NCBI RefSeq assembly: GCF_028858725.1
Contig: NC_084781.1
Coordinates: forward strand, 6,022,513 to 6,086,512
Source: Colius striatus
Taxonomy: Eukaryota > Chordata > Aves > Coliiformes > Coliidae
DNA: 64,000 bases
Reading direction: 5' to 3'
The position numbers were made by a program, and so were the translations under genes. Positions within the stretch are counted from its first letter, which is position 1. The number at the start of each line of letters is the position of its first letter. The notes below the pieces were generated by a model, which had not been told where the DNA came from, made no database searches, and saw only the letters and a list, made by a program, of their open reading frames with translations. Below are positions 33,121 to 46,732 of the stretch, one piece after another.

Positions 33121-36100
33121 GGTAACGGGGCGAGCCGGCTGCGGGGGCTGCCGGAGCGGCGGGGGGGAAGGACCCGGGCGTGCGGTGGGGGCTGTGGGCG
33201 CGGAGGCCGCGGGAGGGGCCGTTCCGGAGCTGGGGGCGGCTGGTGCGGGGCACGGCGGGCAGCTGCAGAGCTCCGTCCCGCCGCGGGTACCTTTGTGCCG
33301 CCTCTCAGGTCTAGTGAGCTGCGCTCGAAATGTCGGGGCTTTCGGCTGGTAGCGAAAGGGGGTGTTAGCGGGACCCCCCGTGTTTTACAGTGGTGGCCGC
33401 GGATCGGAGGCGCAGCCCCAGAGACCCGCAATGGGACTGGCAAATCTGAGTAGCAATCCGTGCCTGCTCCGTCGGAGCCTGCACAGCAGAGCAGCCAGGG
33501 CAGACCTTCCTGCAGGGTAACGCCGTGACAGAGCTTCTTAAGACAGGGGCAGGGGATTCGTGAAAGGGGGGACTGAAAGGATGCTCTTGCTGAGTGCAAG
33601 GCAGGCTGGCCTCGTCCCTGTCTGGAGCACTACAGCAGGAAAATGAGGCAGAAGTGGTTGCACACTCAAAAACGAGTAGTAAGAGTACTTGCTGCTGCAG
33701 GGTGACTCTATGCACATGCAGTTCACTGGCTCTGTCACTATAGGGCAAGACAGGCAGAGCTAGAAGTACCTTGGAGTAGTCTAAAGTTGGCACTTTGCAA
33801 GTCTTCAGAGAACCAGCTGATTTAGTTTCTCAGCTGTTTATCTCCACAACTCAATACCTGGCAGCTTTGGTGGTGTTTTCCAGATAAACAATTTGGACTG
33901 GTTCTGATCCCACAGAGATCAGGTTGGGGAAGTGGTCTGCTCCTCTTTACAGAGGCAGTGATTGCTGAGTTTCAGTCTTTGGACTGTGGTTGACCTGTGC
34001 ATGCATCGATCCCTTTGGGACACCATCGCTCCCACGTCTCACAGATAACAAACTAATCCTTGTCGTTTCTGCTTGTTCTGGCAGGTGTCTGCAGCGCTCT
34101 TTCCCTGGAGATTAGAGCCAGTCCTAAAGTGCGAGCTTTCATCGGTGAGCAAGTGTCGCTGAGATGCTCATTCACATCCAGTTCCCCCATCAGTGAGAGC
34201 CTGACGGTAGACTGGACGTACCAGCCCCTCAGTGGTGGCCAGATGGAGTCAGTAAGTGGAACAGGGACTCTTTTTCTAGTGGAGACTGACCAGACCTTGA
34301 GTCACGGTCAAAATCCAGTGATGTTTTTTCCATTTGCCTTTCTGTGCTGCTTTATCACTTTGGAGTCTGAGGCTCTCATTGTCACCTTCTTTTCCACTGA
34401 AGCTGCTTTAGTGTTGTTTGGGTAAAAAAATAGTCTATATAAATGCAGAATGGCATAATGATGACCAAACAGGGAAACTGGAGTTTGACACAAGTGCTGT
34501 ATTGCTCACTGCAGCTGTGACAGGATAAAGTGTTTGTGGTAGCTTTCTTGAAGCGAGCTCTGTCTATAGTTCTTTTGTGCAGTGCTGCTGATGTACCTTT
34601 GAGTGGCAAGAAGATGTGTGCAATGACAGTCTGGATTCAGTGGTGATGGCAGCCTCTAAGGTTTATGGGCTGCCCCTTGCTGGTTTGTTGACACCACTTT
34701 GAAATCAAAGCATAAATACATAAGCCTGAAAGCCCACTGAAAGTCTCAAGGTGGAAACAGAACATGCACATCTTGGGGGAGTGTCCATGACTTCTGCTGC
34801 CAGAGAGTTTGAACTTGTATCTGGAACAGAAGGGTGGTGGGTTGTATGAAGTGAGGTCTGCTAAGTCCAGCTCAGTTTGCTTTCCTAGAGGAGCGTTTGA
34901 GTGGAACACTTCTTTTCTTTGTCTAGATCTTTCATTACCAGTCTGTCCCGTACCCCACATCAGTGGGCAAGTTCAAAGACAGGATATCCTGGGTGGGGAA
35001 CGTTGCCAAGGGCGATGCTTCCATCGCTATCCAAAACCCAGCAGTGAGTGACAACGGGACGTTCATCTGCAGCGTGAAGAACCCTCCGGACGTGTACCAC
35101 AACATCCCCCAGACCACGCTGGTGGTTACTGAGAGGGGTAAGCCTCCATTCCCACTGCAGGGCCTCGCCTCTTGAGGTTTGCCAGCATCACACATCACGG
35201 CTCAAATGGGTTCCCTGGAGCTCCGGGTTAGAATTCCTTGTTAACCCTTCTATCTGAGCTACATACGTGGAGCTGTTGAGTTATTGGGGCAGGAAGGAGC
35301 AGAGGAAGCTGTGATGGTAAAAGAAATGAAGTGTGTGCATTGGCTCAGGGGTTCTGGTCTCCACATATTGCAGCAGTAGAACAAGGAAACATTTAGGAAA
35401 TGCAGGTCTGAAAACGTCAGGTCACAAGCACTGAGTGTGAGCAGTACCTCCCTCGTGCCCTGCTGTGACAACTGCCCTCAATTTGCAGCTCATGTGCCAA
35501 TAGGCCTGTGTTGTGACCTGCATTCCTCTGTAGTTTTTGCATATAAAGCACCCTTCAGCGTTGGACCTGTGACAGGAATCCTACAGATCCAGCCACAAGC
35601 TGTTTCAGACCTGCCAGCTCTGTGCTTCCTGTGCAGAGGCTGACACCCTGTGTCCTGGGTGAAGGTCTGGCACAGACACCTGAGGCCAGATTTTGCTGGT
35701 GGTAGAGCTGGGCTGCTTTTTGTCTCTCCTGCAGGCCTTTTCTTCCAGCTGACTTCGGCGTCGCTGCTGTCCATTTTAGTGTTTCTCCCTTCCATCCTTG
35801 TGGTCATTGTGCTGCTGGTGAGGATGGGAAGGAAATTCAGAGCCATCAAGGAGAAAACAAAATCTGGCTGTAAGAAATCCTCCATCGAAGTGTCTGATGA
35901 GTAAGTTCTGGCTGCAGCCTAAAGCCTGGGTTTTTCCTTTGGCCTGTTGACAGGGTTCCTCGGCTGACCTCTGTTACGCAGCTCTCAGGGGCTGCACTTC
36001 AGTCACTGAACTCCACTTCCCTGTGAGTGCAGTTTAGGCAGTGGTCAGAAAGCTTTGGAAAATCCCTGTGTTGGAGCCCAAGCTGAGTGCTCCACATCCC

Positions 36101-38749
36101 CTTTTTCTGTCGGTCGTGTGAGGAACCGAAGCAGTTTAGGGTTGGAGAGTCTTTCACTTCCCCAAGGGCATTTATTTCGGCGTCAAGCAGCACGACACGT
36201 TGCTGATGTTGGCTTTATGTGTTGCATTTTGGCACGATATATCCATAACAGCCAAACAAACCAAACGCTACCAGGTGGTTCCCCTGTGATGGCCTGAGAA
36301 GGGATGCCACGCACTGAAGCCTTGGAGACTGCATTCCCTTCTAAACCGGAGAGGAATCTGTTGTGGAAGGGTTCAGTGTGAGGATGGGGAGGTGATGCCA
36401 CGGCTCCTTGCAGAGTGTTCCTCCACATGGTCTTGCAAAACGGGGCTTTAATACAGTGTTGTGGTCAATTGTGTAAGATCTGCAGGCAGATAGCAACCCT
36501 TGTGCTATTCTTCCTGGCACTAAGAGTGATACCTGCCTTCCAAACAAGGGAGCTGGCAAGCTTTATTCGCTTGGGGTTTGCTGTGCGGAGCCAAAGTTCA
36601 GTTCAGTGTGGCAGCACTGGAATTCCCAGTCCATAGCAGACAGTAGCACAGGTTTGGGGGGAAGGTCCAACCTAACCCAATGCTTTTCCTGCAGGCCTGA
36701 GCGTGCAGAGGCAGATGGCTGCTTGGGGAAGCTCAAAAACTGGTGTCTGGCCTGCGTGGTAAGTGAAAGCTGGGGCTTTATCAGTGGTTTTGTTGACTTT
36801 GATGCTCAGAGGAGGTGCTAAAAGCAGCAGGTAGAGCTAGTCCTAACCCCCCTGGACGTGGAGGAAGTGTCCCAGATGGCCTAGGCTTGCGCTGCCTAGT
36901 GTTTCCCCCATCTGGGCTGTGGGGGCTGAGAACTGCCGGTGGTGTTGCGTGACTCGTAGGGGAAGTGGTCTCGACAGGGACCAACTTGATTTGCCATGTG
37001 ACTGTATTGAAATCAAAGCTGACAGTCTAGGATGAAAATTCAGAAGGTGAAGAGTTGGCTGCTGTGCTGTGTAGGCTCTTTAAAGGCTCTGCAAAACCAT
37101 TTTGGGATTGGCAGTACTGTGGTGGGGAATGGAAGCACTGATGCCTCAGTCCACTGTGTCTCTTGCAAAGGGGTGCAGCCTTGCCTCTTTTCTGGAGATC
37201 TGCCTGCTCAGGCTGTTTTCATCACAACAGAATGCTGCTAAACCCCTGTGGTCTGTTTGTCTCTGGCTTTTTGTTTGCTTTGTTTTGTGAAGTGGTGGTT
37301 GTCTTCTAATCCTGCTGGTTCACTCCCAAGCTTGTGCTAATCAGATGTTTTGGAAGTACTGAATGTTTTTGTCACCTGCTGTACTTGTTTGGTAAAATGT
37401 GCCTCTAACTTCTGCGTGCTGGCATCAGCAGCCACAGCCAGGAGTGTGGCACATTCCAAAGCTCACTAATACGCCTAATTTGAGAGCGTTTTGCATTTCT
37501 TCCCCGTGTACTGCAGAGCAAACTTTCCTCAGACACACCTTTACATCTTGTATATGTGATCAGGAAGCATGTTAAAGAGGATTTGAACGTGTGTTGCTTG
37601 GTTCATTGTATTCTAGCTCTCCATTCACTGTATTCTAATGCCAGTGGTGCGTTAGATGCGCTAAATGCACGTTGGGACGGGGATGTGCCAATCGTTTCTA
37701 CACTGTAGCAGACACAGAATAAAAACTGAGCAATTCTACAAGGCACAGATGGCATCTTTACAATTCTGCAGAAGACCCAGCAGTTACAGTGAAACAGTAT
37801 TGGGAAAGAGAGTTTTGAGAGGTGCAGAGAGCAGCAAGTGCTGTGCTGGAGAGCAGGGAGGAACCACTGCCTTGCTGTAGGTGGGCAGAGTGGGGAGGAT
37901 GGGAGGCTCAGTTCAGTGAGACAAATGCAACCAGGCAGTTGGAGCATTAAAAATGGTGAAATGACTTCTGAGCCTCTGAGAGAAGGCACTTTTGAATGCT
38001 ATATATAATCCTGCTGCTTTCACATTGAATATTCTGTCATCTGTTTGATACCTGGCTTTCTGATATTGCCACATTTACCTTACTCTGCCTCTGGACATCC
38101 CGTCCCACTCACTTTAATGAGTCTCTAGTTTTGAGGCTTCTGTAATGTGCTTAATGTGTTACTCAATAGCTGAAACTGCAAAGCCAGAGAAAGCAGTTTG
38201 GGCTTAAAAATGGCTGCAGAGGTAGTGGAGTGTCCCTTCTGGAGCTGTGAGGTTTGAGTTTGTTTCAAGTGAGGAGCTGCAGAGCTGGGTTGTGGGGATG
38301 CTGTGAAACAATCACTGTGGTTAAAAGAATAGACACAAGGCTCTGAAAGGCTGTGGTTGGTCACAGCTGAAAAACAACAGCTTGTGCTGCTCCAGACCTT
38401 GTCTGTAGGGACTGGTGCTGCTTTGAAAAAGATAGCTGGCTGCATCCTACGGTTCATCTTTTGCTTGCACTTTAGCTGCTGCTTCTCTTAGACCACACTT
38501 CACAGGTTGGTTATGCAGTGGCAATCTGTCTGGGTGTCTGCAGTCAATCAAACAAGTGTTCATAGGGGTGCGAGTCCTGTGGCTTATTCCAGCCCAGCAG
38601 CGGTCAGGAAAGTGTTCTGGCTCCTGTCAGGGGCCCAGCAGCCTCCACACCTTGTGGAACTCGTACGTAGGTTCACATCTTCCTACCTAGTGGCAAATTG
38701 TCTCTCCATGCTCCCTGTTTAGGACACGGATGAGGAAGACCCGTACTGA
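33055..38749 (+). CDS. MPZL3: Myelin protein zero-like 3, 233 aa
   Basis: V-set adhesion protein; loss in mice affects skin and hair. Exons: 33055-33121, 34085-34251, 34927-35137, 35735-35900, 36695-36758, 38723-38749. The signal peptide is MRRGEAAAGRPLLLPRGTLL followed by LLG. V domain with Cys50 and Cys126; DWTYQP, IFHYQSVPYPTS, FKDRISWVGNV and VKNPPDVYHNIP all track human MPZL3. Membrane segment about 157-178 ends LLVRMGRK as in human. The cytoplasmic part keeps KKSSIEVSDE and ends in an acidic TDEEDPY (human SDYEETY). First donor is GTAACG, weaker than usual. The ATG at 33055 is chosen because it opens the signal peptide; an in-frame GTG upstream is not needed. Confidence 0.95.
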
Positions 38750-39879
38750 CGACAGACTAAAGCTGTGGATACAGAACAGAATCTCAGCACTGAAAGTCAC
38801 GGTTAGATGGGTCCGAAGGCTGCTGGATAACCAGTGCAGATTGAAGGAGCTGCTCTAATCTTGCTAAACTGGAAGAATAATGCCACAGGGTAATTCACTT
38901 CTGCTTAAGCACAAAATAAGGACTCTTGAAACCTTCCTAATTTATTGGGAGCAAAAAAAATTCTCTGCTGACCTCACTTGTGCAGTGCCTACAGAGACCT
39001 CAGTGCCTTCTGCTGCACAGCCTGTTTTCCTACCAGCAGTCTGACAACTCTTCTTGCTCAGTTTACTTGCAAATGTGTTTCCTTTACCACTGGGGCCATC
39101 CCTCCTTCCCCGTGCCCTGAGTCGGACCTGCCCGCTGCACAGGCTGCCCCACGCACCTCCGCTCTCTCGGGTCACCCCCACGGGACACCGACAACCTTCT
39201 CTCAGTTCTGTGGAATGTATTTCCTAAGGACTCCAAACACTTTGACTAAATATATGGCATCCTTTGTCTTGGAGCAAAGAGAGCCTACTGCTTTTAGTTT
39301 AATCTGGTTTAATCTGCCACCTAATTACAGAGTCAGTGTTTTGTTCCTGCTGGTTTCTGGTTCTGTTTTGAAGTCACCAGCTGCACCGTGGTGTTACCTT
39401 ACATTGTCCACTTTTCTCTTCCCTTTTCTTTGGTGTTACTGTTTGTCCAACAGCTGCATCTCTGGGTACATCTCCTTCTGCTTGTAGAAGTGAAGCACCA
39501 TTCATATAAACCTGTTTTTTAGGTCAGAAATGCAAATGGGGACTCTGTATCTGGGGAAACATAACCCCATCTACCTCAGCCATTGGCTCAAGCAGCATCC
39601 AAAGGAACGTTCCGTGTTCAGAACAACAGTCCCATCCCTCCTCGCTTGTAGATACTGTTTTAGGGAAACAGCTAAACATGCATCACTGCTGCCTGGAAAG
39701 AAAGAGAACTTTCAGCAGCCTGATCTGATAAAGCAGGCAGCAGAGAGCAGTGGGATTATCTCTGCTCCATACCTAAGCAGCTGCTGTTTCCCATGTCCTT
39801 TCTGTGGGCAGCTTTGGGCAGACAGTCTCCTTTCCCGTGTGTGGTGTAAGTTTACTGTTGACTTTGATGTGCCATTACC

Positions 39880-39885
39880 AATAAA
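39880..39885 (+). promoter_or_regulatory. Candidate poly(A) signal AATAAA of MPZL3
   Basis: First AATAAA after the MPZL3 stop codon, 1.1 kb downstream. Confidence 0.5.
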
Positions 39886-42800
39886 TGACTTGGTTCCTTT
39901 CTGGGCTGTGCATTTCTTTGGCTCAACGTAGTTGAACTCCTAAACCTGCTGTCCTGAGTTGTTGCTGTAGATGTAGAAACTATCACATCATGATGGGCAG
40001 AGGTGTTCAGGGAACAGATGTAACTCAAAGGGGAACACATGCTGAGTCCAATATACCTGCCTTTGGGAGCTCTGTGCTCTACACCTGCCAATTTCAGGTA
40101 TGTCAGAGTTCCTGACTGCAAAGCAGGTTAGCTGTAGGCCTGTGTCTCCAGAGAAATACTTGATAGTAGGCTGGAGAAAAATGTGACATTTAGGAATCTT
40201 GTGCCTCCTGATGACACAATGTCTCTCCCAGCCAAAAGCGTCCTGAGAAAGGATGTTGGTGGATCTGCAGCCTGGAGGAAGTGGCTTTTTGTTCCACTTT
40301 CAGCAATGATTCGTCACTCGAGTTTTTTGTGTAAATGAATGACTTGTTTTCTGCAAAGTTTGCCCTCGGTGCAGCTCCTTTGCAAACAGTGGGCTAGATC
40401 CTGGGCAAGACTCTGGTGCAAAGCTAAATTGCCTCCTGGCAGCGAGCAGCATTCTGGGTTGTGAATGGTGTTGAGCGTGAGACAAGTTCCTCTTTCTCTG
40501 CTGGCTGCGTGGAAGTGGCTCTGTGCCGTAGGGAACAGTGGTTGCTGTGGTGCCCTGCAGGAAGGGGAAGGATGAGAACAGGCTTTCCAAGTGACTGAGG
40601 GGGGCTGCCAGCTGCAGGGCACAGCAGAGCTACTCGTGTGGCTGCTGACACCTCATCAGAACAAGACCCAGTCCGTGGCAGTGGTGGTTCTTTAACCCCA
40701 AAAGCCAACTAGGAGGGCACACGGGCTGCCAAGGGTTGCTTGCCAAGAGCATCTCCGTTCTGGACCTGTTACATCATGACTGATGGGATCAGTTGGTCAC
40801 CACAGGAGGACTGGGACTGAGCCACATCTCCGACCTGTGGAGAGTCCCCTTCTGAAACTGCGTCGACACCGTCTGCCCGCAGGCCTGCGCATCTCTGCTG
40901 CTTCTCACCTCTCTGCAGCAGTCCCCTCGGCGTTCTGAGTTATCAGTCCCTCACTCAAGCTCTGAACTTCACAACTCTGGCTTTCAGCCTGCCAAGGTGA
41001 AAGTGACCACCAAACTCCAGACCAGATATTGGCGACAGATACATCTGGCACGTGCAACTTCAGGACAATTTAACAACGGACTCCTTCAGATACTCCCAGT
41101 TAGTCACTGGAGGACCCTTCGTGCACGAGACAAGCTGACTGTCCCAGGCCACACCAGGTGAGTGGGCTTTTTGCCATAATATTTACTCTTCTTTTCTCCA
41201 TCTGAGAAGCAAACTAGGGAAACACAGAAGTGCTGAGGATTCACATACTATGTGCAGAAGTAGGAAAACATGGGGGTGGTATGCTATCCATGTATGTTTA
41301 TTCCCCCTTTCTCTTTAGCAGAGACAATTACCCTGGGTAAGGAATGGGATGTGTCAGCACCAGAATGCAGATGACAGCCTGGGTGAGTGGGCGCTGCCTT
41401 CAGCTGACGTGCACACAGCACCCACTCGCTGGTGCGTGTTGCAGAGAGACCCTGCAAAACTGTGCCCAGACAGGACCCAAATTTATTCTGAGAAACAGGG
41501 TAATAAATCCAGGAAGGATTTGATGGCAAACAGGGAGCAGAGCCTCGGGAGCTGAGCTGCAGAGAAGCGCTGAAGTTCTGAGTGCTGCTATCGCAGTGCA
41601 CAGGCTTCTGGGGGCTGAGTACTTATTTTTAAGCCGACTCCTATTTTGAGTCCTTGCATGGGTGTAGCTCTGCTCGAGTTCTGCAGCTCCTGGCAGAATA
41701 GCTGGAAAGTAGGCTGCTTTGGCCTGCTGTGTGCTGAGACGTGCTGCACCAGCTGAGAGCTTGGGAGCTGTGCTGTTTGTAGGTCGCGTGTGCAGGAGCG
41801 CGGGCTGTGCAGCAAAGCGTGTCGTGGCAGAGCTGCAGCAGCCCAGGCAAACCACACAGCTCTCCCCTCCGCCCCCACCTCCAAAACCCCAACCCCCAGA
41901 TGGGTCATGTGTTTTGAAAGGCACATTGGAGAGAATTCCAGAAGGCTTGGTGCCTCTTTTCAGGTGTAGTTTGTGGCAAGGGGAGGGTGATGAGGGACAG
42001 AGGTTTGTTGAGGAACTATGAAGCCTGTCTGGCCATGTAAAGAGGTGGCAGTTTTCTTGGGGACTGAGCAGTGGCAGAGGGGAGCCCTTCCCTGCTACCT
42101 GCTTGCTCGCGTCCCCTCTCACGTCCTGCCCTGTGCACTGGCCTTGGCACTAATGACTGTGCCTACAGGAACAAGGATGTGGGTGATGCACTAGGAAGGC
42201 TGGAAACATGTGCTGGTAATGGCAGCCTCAGATTGAGCTGCAATGTGCAGGTTCTCCAGGCGGGAGGGCTTCTCTCAGTAACTTCTTGCCCTTAAATAAG
42301 TTTGTCAGTTTTGACTGGACGTAGCTTTGAGTCACAGAGCAGAGACACAGCAGGCAGGGTACTGACTTTTGCCTCCTGGGATCCACGTGTGAACACTGGT
42401 GTGTTCCTGGTGTGGACAGCCAGTCCTTCCTCGAGGTGCAGGACACGTCTACAGTCCAGCTTTGTTTTGAGAGACGTGCAGCAGGTCAGGCTGAACAGAG
42501 TGACCAAACTGGCACTATCTGAACAGGCCCTGAAGGCTCCCAGCAGTTCTCAGTGTGTGCAGCATGCTGGAGCAAGGGGCTCACTTCTAGAGCAAGTGGT
42601 CTGTGGTTTTTAGGACCAAACTCCTCTGAGTGTGCAGTAGAAAAACCCACCTCTTTGCTGTCTGAGCCAAGTTCACATCGATGAACAACTCAGTTGAGAT
42701 GCAAGTGACTCGACCCCCAAACCACCGGAAAGATTCACTGCTTAGGGGAAAATGCAAAGTGCTTCAGGCTGAGCCCTCCCCACCACGCTCACTCTCTTCC

Positions 42801-43025
42801 TTTCCAGGGCTCAGAGCAGTCTGAAGCCAGACACAGGGCTGACATCTGCGCTTCACTGGCTTTCAGGTTCTCAGCTGGAACAGTGGCTGACCTGAGAGGC
42901 TGAGTGTCCAGGCAGCAGAGATCCCCACCCTCTGAAGAGCTTGAGGAAGCCTGTGTCGCTGGCAGGTGGTTGGTGTCCGGCCCCAGGGAAACTGATCCAT
43001 GCAGCGCCTCTGTTCTTAGAATAAG
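39886..43025. other. MPZL3-JAML intergenic region
   Basis: 3.1 kb without a recognisable gene. Open frames in this stretch lack family resemblance and splice support. Confidence 0.5.
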
Positions 43026-46000
43026 ATGAAGGTGTTGCTGAGCCTGACTCTGGTGCTGACATGGCTGGGTAAGCTCTAAGTCATCCTGGTGGCTTTATGT
43101 CCCTTGCCTGCTTCCTCCTGTGCTGAAAGACCCACTGGTTCCTCTTGCTGCGGTGAGAAGCCCTTGGGAAGGTGCATTCAGCCGGCAGCAGTAAGGGGGC
43201 TCCTGGACTCCAGTGACTCCTCTGGCCCTGGGTCCTTTCCTACAGGGCTCATATTATATATATGTGTGTGTGTGTGTGTGTATACAGGCTTGAAATTGCA
43301 ACTGCATGCCTGGATGGAAAACTGTATTTATTCTGCCAGGCTGCAAGGCTTTGAGAGAAGTAGAACTGCCTTGCCAAGTCTAAATACAAGGCAAGGTTTC
43401 CAAGGTATTGATTTTATCTGTGCTTGAGGGAACTGGCTCACTCGGTCTTCATGGGCAAGTATTTGTCATTTTCAGCTCCTCAACTGGTCAAGACCAAAAG
43501 AAACCTGCTTGGGAAGCTGTAGCACTTTGCATCCATTAGTTACTGGCATCACACAAGTACTTGGTGCTTTGCCAGGGCCCAGCCCTCGGTGGCTTGTGGA
43601 CAGACAGAGCAGGGTGGCTAAAACACTGGGGAAAGACTGCCTGTCTGAGCAGCTCCCCACTGAATCACTCACCTGGCTCTTGACAAACAACTGCCAGAGC
43701 CTCAGCTGCCCTCCTTACATGTGGGGTTTCTCTTGACGAGCTCCAGTGGCATTTTCTGCCCCGCTTGTTTCCCCTTCCTGTGCATGCTTTGTGTCGGCAG
43801 CTGCTTCGTGCTGGCTATGTCAGCTCGCTGCTATTTGATGTCCCTCTGCTCTGGTTTTTGCCCCAGTGTCCAGCTTCTCTAGAAGCTCTCCAGCAATAGT
43901 TATGTGGTCAGACTAGTCCAAGCCCAGGTCAGGAGGAGCCTGTGAGCAAGGAGTAAGGCAGCCAAATGAGCAGGTTGTGAAAGAGGAACTGTAATCCGTG
44001 TGAAGCAGTTGAATTGCCCCTGGCCTGCTGTAGATGAGAGCGGCCCTTGTTGTCCCAGGCAGTGACTCAGAGGAGCAAGCAGGAGCTGCAGGCTCTGCCT
44101 CAGAGACGTGGAGGGCTGGGGCTGCGCTTCCCCTGTCCCTTCTTTGGGGCTGGCTCAGTGAGTGCAGCAGCCCTCGCCCGGGCGGCTGGGAGGATGTGCT
44201 GCCCCACAGCCCGACCAGACCAGCAGCAGGGCTCAGGGACAGGCACAGCCTCCCCAGCACGCTCCGCACCGGTCAGTGCCGGTGGCCCCAGGCTTCTCTG
44301 GAGAGGAGATACCCATGGGCACAGGCAGGCTCCGTCTGGCCGTCTTCCCCGGACTCATCCTGCTGTCCTTGTCCCTGGCAGAGCGATGCAGCGGGTTGGA
44401 TGGCTGGGTGCTGATGGAGCCTCAGCTTCAAGCCAGCGCTGGGGACTCTGTACTGCTGCAGTGCCTGTTCCAAGACCCAACGACCAAGGGCTGGACGATG
44501 GCCAAAGTGGACTGGCTACGCGTGGCAGGAGCCGGCACGCAGGAGGTGCGTCGGGCACAAGGGGTGGGTGGCAGGGGAGGGTAAGCTAGGCGGCCCTGCT
44601 GCTCTGGAGGCTGTGGGGAAGCCAAGCCTGCCCCAGCCCACACGAGGAGGAACATTCCCTGGGTGGTGGTGGGACACCTGCACCGCTCCCCGTGGCCTTG
44701 TGGCGCAGGGGAACCACCATGCACTGGGGCTTTCCGAAGGGGCCAGGAGGGGGCCGGACTCTGGTGCACGGGGTGCGCTCCACGGGGAGAGGGAAGGCAC
44801 ATGGGGCAGTGCCCTTCCACCAGGCTCCTTTGCCTTGATGCCATCTGTACCCTGGCAGGAGGAGATGGTGCTGTATTACTACAGCAACCATAGCATCCCC
44901 GTGGGCCGCTTCCAGGAGCGGGCGCAGTGGCGAGGGGACACGTCCCGCGGCGACGGCTCCATCCGGCTGCGGGACCTGCGGGTGAACGACAGCGGCACCT
45001 ACGTGTGCGAGATCCGCCTGCTGCAGCGCAGCAGCATCTTCAAGAACCGCACGGTGCTGCACGTCAGCCCCGCGGCGCAGCGAGGTGCGTGCGCTGCCGC
45101 TGCTCCCCTCACGCGGGCGGGCTGCAGGGGCTCCGGGAGGCGTCCTTGGGGAGCCGTGCCCCCTGTGTGCCATCCCCTGCCTCGGTGTCTCTGCAGCTGG
45201 ACGAGGGGCGGTGGGCGCCCAGGACACCGCGGCCCTGGGAGGTGCCGTGTTCTGGCCCGTGGCCGTGGGCTGTGGCTGTGTGGCTGTGGTGTTGGCGTTC
45301 CTGGCCGGACTCAGCCTGCGGAAGAGGTACCAGCATGAGCTCTGGGGTTACGGGGTGAGCAGAGCACCTCTGTGCAGCCTTGCTGCTCGCTCTGCCCTGG
45401 GCTGCCCCAGGCAGGGCTGCAGCTGCTGAAACCAGAGGTTCATCTCCTGGTAATGCCCGTGGTGCGGTGTGGGCTCTGCTGCCCTCCAGTGTCACACTGT
45501 TCTGTCCGGGTACCCTTTGCTCCCAGGCCTCCTGGGAGGGCCTGCCCGAGGTGTGTGCAAAGGGATCCCAGTGTCCCAGCAGAGGGAGGGCAGGGACAGG
45601 AGGAGCAGGTGATGCTTTTTGTCAGAGATAACACCGCTGTTGCCTTCACTTAAGGTCTTCGGATAATGCGGCCCTGGAGAGGGCTGGAAGTGGACGCAGC
45701 AAGAGCAAAGCAGAGGTGAGAGCTGAGGATGAGCTGAGGGGAGGGAGCGTGGGCCTGCCCTGCCCTGGGACACTGCCACGACCTGTGGACTTGGAGGGTT
45801 TGCTGATGTGGGGTGTAGGGGCACAGGGCTGGGGAGGTTGAGGGAGGGGATCCACAGTGGCCAAGCTCAAGGTGCTGTAGGCTGGCCTACACGAGATCTC
45901 TGTGCTATAGTCCTACAACTGCAGTAAGGTGGCCCTTTTGTATTCCAAATGTCCTCATCTCCTCCTTGCAGGAAGCACTTTACTCCTCCATACCTGTAGC

Positions 46001-46398
46001 TGAGGTGCCCAAGGCTGAACAGGATGCAGGGAAGAAGAGGAGAGCCGAGGAGACCTACATAACCATGGTGAGTGGGCGAGGAGCTGCTTGAGCCGTGCAG
46101 CTGTGGGCCAGGCACGCAGCTGGAGGGCTGCTGTGGCCCTTTGGCAGGGAGCTGGCACCCAGGGCCTGATCCTGCTCTCCCTTAGGCCAGCCCATGGCCT
46201 CCTACCACTCCAAATGTGAGACTCAGCCCTGTGCCTTGCTCCTTGCAGCACCCCTCACCCTTCCGGGAGAACGGACAGTACGTGGAGCTCTCCAGGAGGG
46301 TGATCCCAGCCGAGTGGAGGGCAGAGGGCAGCCAAAGCCAGGAGCCCTGCAGCAGAGCAGAGGCAACACGCCCCTGGGCTCCCGAGGGGCAGAACTAG
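43026..46398 (+). CDS. JAML: Junctional adhesion molecule-like (JAML), single-V-domain form, 289 aa
   Basis: Leukocyte receptor that binds CAR (CXADR) on epithelium and co-stimulates T cells. Exons: 43026-43068 (signal MKVLLSLTLVLTWL), 44382-44545, 44859-45084, 45197-45326, 45655-45715, 45972-46067, 46249-46398; phases join to 289 codons plus stop. One V domain has Cys42 and Cys119; VLYYYSNHSIPVGRFQ matches human VLYYYSNLSVPIGRFQ, and SGTYVCEIRL also matches. The human protein (about 394 aa) has a second V domain; none is here. The membrane segment is about 160-183. The tail keeps EALYSSI and ETYITMHP, the human YMTM PI3-kinase site. Two uncertain points: an alternative ATG at 44315 would read straight into exon 2 with its own signal peptide, and the donor at 45326 (AGGTACCA) is weak but is the only one found that keeps the frame into the next exon. 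Confidence 0.85.
43252..43285. repeat. (TA)n(TG)n microsatellite in JAML intron 1
   Basis: ATATATATATG runs into about ten TG units and ends TATAC. Confidence 0.9.
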
Positions 46399-46732
46399 CC
46401 GTGCTGGGAGCCCCTTGCCAGCAGATGTGTGCGAGATGTGTTTGTTTCTTGGGGCAGGCCCGTTGTGCTGTCAGCCCCCTGCCAGGCAGTGCTGCCGCTT
46501 CACTGGCCGCTCCATGCCAGAGCCGCTGCTGCGGCACCACCCACCCCGGCTGGCACTTCTCTGCAGGACTCTGGAGGGGAGCACAGGGCACAGCCCCCAC
46601 GGTCTGGCTTTGACCCTGCTCCCAGGGTCTCCAGGTCCCAAGATAACAATCTTCGAGGAGAGCCTGGCTGGGGGAGGAAGGGGGAGATGCAGTGGGAGCT
46701 ATGCAGGCACGACAATGGTATCTTCTGGAGGG

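Noticed and set aside
45355-45356. GGGGTGAGC as donor of the JAML membrane exon
   Set aside because: Joining it to the next exon gives a stop after three codons, whereas 45326 keeps the frame.
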